A stretch of DNA of 64,000 nucleotides from an uncultured Chloroflexus sp. (GTDB lineage: Bacteria > Chloroflexota > Chloroflexia > Chloroflexales > Chloroflexaceae). The position numbers and the translations under genes were made by a program. Below, piece after piece: positions 60,235-64,000 of this stretch. The notes under the pieces were generated by a model. It had not been told where the DNA came from, did no database searches, and saw only the letters and a list, made by a program, of their open reading frames with translations. Positions within the stretch are counted from its first letter, which is position 1. Each line of letters opens with the position of its first letter. The stretch lies in the NCBI RefSeq assembly GCF_937129525.1, contig NZ_CAKZNK010000020.1, positions 1 to 64,000 of the forward strand, in the 5' to 3' direction.

Positions 60235-60762
60235 ATGACCTCATATGCCCTACCGACTCCGCAAACGATCAGGCCATGGCCGCGCTGGATCTTCGATCTG
60301 CTGCTGTGGATCCTGTTTCTCGGTCCGATCGCTTCCCCATTGCTGCGCGCTACTGGTCTGCCGCTGGTCAGTGATGCCGGTACGCTGGCCCGCGATTTGC
60401 TGGCGGTATATGTCTGCCCAACACCCGATCGTTCGTTATGGTTGCTGGGCTGGCCGATGGCAGTCTGTGCCCGATGCTGGGGAGCAACTATCGGTCTCTG
60501 GCTGGCGCGCCTGAGTATTGGCAACCGCGCGCCGGCGCTCTTGCAGCGTTATCGTGAGCTGGTCTGGCCGTTGCGGTTGCTGCTCGCGGCTATTCCGTTC
60601 TTGCTTTGGCCACTTGAAATCATCGGTCACGCGAGTGGCTGGTGGTTCGCGCCGCTCTGGCTCTTGCTGCTCAATGGTGTGCAGGCCGGTTTCGCCGCCG
60701 GTGTCTTTTTTGCTTCTGTCTGGCCTGGCTTCTGGCCAAATCAAGCGCGGCAATCACGTTAA
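60235..60762 (+). CDS. DUF2085 membrane protein
   Basis: The 175-residue product has the DUF2085 signature: a CPTPDRSLWLLGWPMAVCARCWG segment with the spaced cysteines and aromatic residues of the family, between membrane helices (about 20-40, 85-103, 112-135 and 140-165). The role of the family is unknown. Start at 60235: AGGTGAG lies 3 nt upstream; a much longer frame from 60091 overlaps crtB and is rejected. It follows crtB by 107 bp and may be co-transcribed. A terminator follows. Confidence 0.85.
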   Translation: MTSYALPTPQTIRPWPRWIFDLLLWILFLGPIASPLLRATGLPLVSDAGTLARDLLAVYVCPTPDRSLWLLGWPMAVCARCWGATIGLWLARLSIGNRAPALLQRYRELVWPLRLLLAAIPFLLWPLEIIGHASGWWFAPLWLLLLNGVQAGFAAGVFFASVWPGFWPNQARQSR

Positions 60763-60788
60763 CGCAGGCTACGACGAATGGGGTTGCG

Positions 60789-60827
60789 ACCGGCGAGAGT
60801 GGTGTAGTGTAACGACCTCTCGCCGGT
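60789..60827 (+). terminator. terminator after the DUF2085 gene
   Basis: ACCGGCGAGAG (60789-60799) pairs perfectly with 60817-60827 over a 17-nt loop and is followed by TTTT. The rest of 60763-61016 holds a possible extended -10, TGTTATATA at 60953-60961, before the protease gene. Confidence 0.75.
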
Positions 60828-61016
60828 TTTGCTGCCGAAGACGGTGAGGTAGTTGCTACGTTAAGGCAGCTCACTCTACCGAGAGTGCAACGATCTACGG
60901 TCTACGGTCACCTGCCTTCGGTTGATCCCGGCGCAATGGAGATTTAGCGTTCTGTTATATAGTTTGAAGCAAATCATATACACGCTCACCTCGCTGCCGT
61001 TACGGAGAATATCGCT

Positions 61017-62219
61017 ATGCGCCGCTTCATGATAGTCTTCCTCGTCATCCTGCTAACCGGTTGTGCCCGCGCCGATTTGCCGGTGGCACCGATGTCTGGC
61101 GTCCCGACGCCGACTGCGCCACCGGTGCGACCGACTGATGCGCCACTACCGCCGCTGGCAGCCGCGCCGTCAGTTTCAACTGACGCGGCTGCATTTACCG
61201 AGTACGAGCAACAATTAATTGCCCTCTACCGGCGCGCCAGTCAGGCTGTCGTCAGTCTCGACGTAGTGGTTGACCAGAGCGCCAGTCTGCCACCTGGCCA
61301 TCCACCGATCACACCCGATGGCCCAACCGGTCAGGGATCCGGGTTTCTCTACGATGATCAGGGGCATATCATCACCAATCATCATGTGGTCAACGGCGCG
61401 TTACAAATTCAGGTCCGCTTTGCCAATGGCGCAACGGTGATCGCCGATCTGGTGGGTAGCGATCCTGATAGCGATCTGGCGGTGATCAGGGTAACCAGTC
61501 TGCCGGAAGGCATTACGCCCTTGCCGCTGGGTGATAGTCAGGCGGTGCAGGTCGGGCAAACGGCGGTAGCTATTGGCAGCCCGTTTGGCGAGCAGAACAC
61601 GCTCACCGTGGGGGTGATCAGTGGTCTTGGACGCGCGTTGCGCGGACGAACCAGCCTTGCCGGTAGTTTCAGTATTCCGAACGTGATCCAGACCGATGCT
61701 GCAATCAATCCGGGTAATTCTGGTGGGCCGTTGTTGAATTTACGCGGTGAGGTGATTGGGATCAATACAGCCATCGCTGTCAGTTTAGGCGGACGTGACT
61801 TCGAGGGGGTTGGCTATGCAGTGCCGGCCCAGACGATTGCGCGGGTTGCGCCGGCCCTGATTCGCGAGGGTCGTTATGACCATCCCTGGCTTGGCGTCAG
61901 TATGACGACAATTGATACCCTCTTTGCCAACCGCTTTGGGTTGCCGATTAATCGGGGAGTGATGGTAGGTTCGGTTCAGCCGAACAGTCCGGCGGCGCAA
62001 GCCGGATTGCGTGGCGGTACCACTACTGAGACCTACCGCGGGCTACCAGTGCAAATTGGCGGCGACATCATTCTGGCCTGTAACGGCATACCAATCTTCT
62101 CGAGCGATCAACTTATCGGCCTGCTCGACCAATTTACCGTTGGTGACCGGGTGACACTTACTCTTCAGCGCGGCAATCAGCAACTCGAGGTTGAAGTAAC
62201 TCTGGCAGCGCGACCATAA
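61017..62219 (+). CDS. HtrA/DegP-type serine protease lipoprotein with PDZ domain
   Basis: This envelope protease degrades or refolds misfolded exported proteins. The 400-residue product has a lipoprotein signal ending in LTGC (Cys16) and a Pro/Ala-rich linker to about residue 58. A trypsin-like domain follows with His123 in NHHVV, Asp153 in DSDLAVI and Ser235 in NPGNSGGPLL, then one PDZ domain (about 285-395, GLPINRGVMVGSVQPNSPAAQ). The lipid anchor replaces the usual signal helix. GGAG lies about 10 nt before the ATG. It is 93 bp from hisD. Confidence 0.94.
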   Translation: MRRFMIVFLVILLTGCARADLPVAPMSGVPTPTAPPVRPTDAPLPPLAAAPSVSTDAAAFTEYEQQLIALYRRASQAVVSLDVVVDQSASLPPGHPPITPDGPTGQGSGFLYDDQGHIITNHHVVNGALQIQVRFANGATVIADLVGSDPDSDLAVIRVTSLPEGITPLPLGDSQAVQVGQTAVAIGSPFGEQNTLTVGVISGLGRALRGRTSLAGSFSIPNVIQTDAAINPGNSGGPLLNLRGEVIGINTAIAVSLGGRDFEGVGYAVPAQTIARVAPALIREGRYDHPWLGVSMTTIDTLFANRFGLPINRGVMVGSVQPNSPAAQAGLRGGTTTETYRGLPVQIGGDIILACNGIPIFSSDQLIGLLDQFTVGDRVTLTLQRGNQQLEVEVTLAARP

Positions 62220-62312
62220 GTGTAAGGTGCGGTAGAATGACGATACAGAGAGGTCAGTTCGCCGTTTCCGACGCGCGGAAAGAGGCTGATAGTGTGTAGC
62301 AGGTAAGTAGCC

Positions 62313-63620
62313 ATGACAATTCCAATCATCAGCGATCTTGCGGCAGCTCGCGCGGGTATCCTTCGACGCATGCCGCTCGATGACGACGCCGCAACCACTC
62401 GTGTCGTCGCCGAGATTCTTGCCGCGGTGCGACAGCGCGGCGATGCTGCATTGCGAGAGTACACGTTACGCTTGGATGGCGTTGATCGTGACGCAATCGA
62501 GATACCACGCGAGCGTTGGGCTGCTGCCGCTGCCGATCTTGATCCGGCGCTACGTCGGGCGCTGCTGCTGGCAATTGGCGAGATTCGCCGCTTTCACGAA
62601 CGGCAAGTACGCAACTCATGGATTGAATTTGGCGTCGAAGGAGCATTGGGTCAGATTGTGCGCCCACTCGATCGGGTAGGGATTTATGTGCCCGGTGGAG
62701 CTGCGCCATTGCCGTCGTCGTTGATCCACGCGGCTGTGCCGGCCAGGGTAGCCGGAGTGCGTGAGATTGTGGTCTGCTCGCCACCACAGCGCGCAACCGG
62801 TGAACCGGCAGCCGTGGTGATGGCAGCGGCGCATCTCGCCGGAGTCGACCGCCTCTTTGCAGCAGGTGGCGCGCAGGCAATTGCGGCGCTGGCCTACGGC
62901 ACCGAGAGTATCCCGCAGGTCGATACGGTAGCCGGGCCGGGTAACCGTTACGTGATCCAGGCGATGCGGATGGTTTACGGCACAGTGGGTGTGGTCAGCC
63001 TGCCCGGGCCGACCGAGACGCTTATTATCGCCGATCAGACGGCGCATCCGCGCGCGGTGGCCGCCGATCTGCTGGCGCAGGCCGAGCATGTTGAAGCGAG
63101 CGCGATTTTGCTCACGCCTGATCTGGCGCTAGCTGAACAGGTGCAGCGCGAGGTGGAACGGCAACTGGCCGCTTTGCCTGAACCAAATGCGCGCGCTGCG
63201 CGCGAGGCGGTCTCTATGCGCGGTGGCATTGTGATTGTGCCCGATCTGGCAACGGCGTTTGCGTTGGCCAATGATTACGGGCCGGAACATCTCTGTTTGT
63301 TAATTGCCGATCCATGGGCGTATGTCGGCGAAGTGCGCAACGCCGGCGGTGTGTTTCTGGGTGAAGAATCGTTTGAGGTATTGGGTGACTATGTCGCCGG
63401 GCCATCGCACATCATGCCCACTGAAGGCACTGCTCGCTACACTTCGCCGGTCAATGTTGATAGCTTCCGAAAGGTGATCTCACTGGTTAGTCTGAACCGC
63501 GCCGGTTTAAACCGGATCGGCCCGGCGGCGATTCAACTCGCCGAAGCGGAAGGTCTTTTTGCGCATGCGGCAGCAGTGCGGGCGCGATTTGACACATTTG
63601 ACACTGATGGGAGGGAATAA
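62313..63620 (+). CDS. hisD: histidinol dehydrogenase
   Basis: HisD does the last two oxidations of histidine biosynthesis with NAD and zinc. The 435-residue product has DRVGIYVPGGAAPLPSSLIHA, the FAAGGAQAIAALAYGTESI and VAGPGNRYV segments, PGPTETLIIADQTA, and GPSHIMPTEGTARYTSPV, with its zinc-binding and catalytic His/Glu residues. A GGTAGAAT -10-like element lies at 62231-62238. It overlaps nothing, but the YggT gene starts one base after its stop, so they are coupled. No other his genes flank it. Confidence 0.95.
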   Translation: MTIPIISDLAAARAGILRRMPLDDDAATTRVVAEILAAVRQRGDAALREYTLRLDGVDRDAIEIPRERWAAAAADLDPALRRALLLAIGEIRRFHERQVRNSWIEFGVEGALGQIVRPLDRVGIYVPGGAAPLPSSLIHAAVPARVAGVREIVVCSPPQRATGEPAAVVMAAAHLAGVDRLFAAGGAQAIAALAYGTESIPQVDTVAGPGNRYVIQAMRMVYGTVGVVSLPGPTETLIIADQTAHPRAVAADLLAQAEHVEASAILLTPDLALAEQVQREVERQLAALPEPNARAAREAVSMRGGIVIVPDLATAFALANDYGPEHLCLLIADPWAYVGEVRNAGGVFLGEESFEVLGDYVAGPSHIMPTEGTARYTSPVNVDSFRKVISLVSLNRAGLNRIGPAAIQLAEAEGLFAHAAAVRARFDTFDTDGRE

Positions 63621-63621
63621 G

Positions 63622-63879
63622 ATGTCAGGGTTTTTGGTCAGTTTTGTCAGTATTCTTTTCACCGTGTTGTTTTACGCCATCTTAGGTCGGGTATTGGCTT
63701 CGTGGATTGATCCGCAGGGTAATTTTCCGGCTACCCGGTTTCTGCACGAAATTACGGAACCGATCCTGGGGCCAATTCGCAGCATTATGCCCAATTTTGG
63801 CATGTTTGACCTTTCGCCGATTGTGGCAATGCTGGTCTTACAATTGCTCGAGCGCCTGATCGTCAGCGCGATTCGATAA
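63622..63879 (+). CDS. YggT-family membrane protein
   Basis: The 85-residue product has the YggT pattern: a first membrane helix (about 5-27), the conserved SWIDPQGNFPATRFLHEITEP... turn with Pro-rich partner PILGPIRSIMP, and a second helix (about 62-80). YggT proteins are linked to cell division and osmotic shock but not well defined. GGGAGGG precedes the ATG at 63622, one base after the hisD stop. From 63880 to the window end I see no gene. Confidence 0.9.
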   Translation: MSGFLVSFVSILFTVLFYAILGRVLASWIDPQGNFPATRFLHEITEPILGPIRSIMPNFGMFDLSPIVAMLVLQLLERLIVSAIR

Positions 63880-64000
63880 TGGCAGGTGAGAGTGCCTCTC
63901 GCGATGGCATTTGTGATCTGTCCATAGCAGCATCGATCCTATACCTTAATATTGCAATCGCCGGCAAAGAGCCGGGCAAACCAGCCGGCTTTGTCGGCGT

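Overview
The window is about 64 kb of moderately GC-rich chromosome from a filamentous anoxygenic phototroph of the Chloroflexota, most likely a Chloroflexus species. The main clue is a lipoprotein blue-copper protein at 394-888 that I recognise as auracyanin A. Supporting clues are a phytoene synthase with a CarH-type B12 regulator, an archaeal-style HMG-CoA synthase operon, a T-box controlled ileS and a KaiC-like ATPase. It reads as ordinary, densely packed chromosome: I see no prophage, insertion sequence, CRISPR array or rRNA operon. One tRNA gene (Asn) is present.

Layout. 1-6.1 kb: a GC-rich tandem repeat, auracyanin A, two Nudix hydrolases, glutathione peroxidase and a CbiMN-CbiQ-CbiO cobalt importer. 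6.2-7.3 kb: a probably leaderless small gene and tlyA. 7.5-12.9 kb: a co-directional sulfur block (rhodanese/persulfide dioxygenase fusion, TusA, DsrE2-like, rhodanese, BLH-type phosphatase, SulP permease, rhodanese lipoprotein). 13.0-16.5 kb: a hybrid histidine kinase downstream of a double-domain KaiC ATPase. 16.7-21.6 kb: the mevalonate block (DUF35, Yip1-like membrane protein, thiolase-like protein, HMG-CoA synthase, class II HMG-CoA reductase). 21.8-30.4 kb: Xaa-Pro peptidase, cyclophilin, a VWA / membrane protein / biotin carboxylase / LLM oxidoreductase operon, and a lipoprotein sortase. 30.5-33.7 kb: lipB-lipA-lpd. 34.4-36.6 kb: a PLP decarboxylase, tRNA-Asn and a solitary Phd/YefM antitoxin. 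36.8-38.7 kb: a TGT-like gene overlapping a 16S rRNA m7G1405-type methyltransferase. 38.8-47.7 kb: phosphatases, S1-domain protein, OCD-family enzyme, UDP-glucose dehydrogenase, IlvD and two unknown genes. 47.9-53.7 kb: ileS with its T-box, and an EF-G paralogue. 54.0-57.8 kb: universal stress protein, mscL and two nucleotide-sugar genes. 58.0-63.9 kb: the CarH-like regulator, crtB, a DUF2085 protein, an HtrA protease, hisD and a YggT protein.

How the parts fit. Mevalonate-derived isoprenoids feed the carotenoid step encoded by crtB, which lies next to a regulator that keeps every B12 and light-sensing residue I can check; the cobalt importer in the same window fits a high B12 demand. The sulfur block fits an organism that handles sulfide, persulfide and sulfate.

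Most unusual points. (i) The thiolase-like protein encoded with HMG-CoA synthase has lost every catalytic thiolase residue I can place, and its DUF35 partner has lost all zinc-ribbon cysteines. (ii) An ArmA/Rmt-like aminoglycoside-resistance-type rRNA methyltransferase overlaps a TGT-family gene. (iii) A perfect inverted repeat overlaps the promoter of the CarH-like gene. (iv) Two genes have -10 elements so close to the start codon that their mRNAs should be leaderless. All family names rest on motif recognition by eye; no database search was run.
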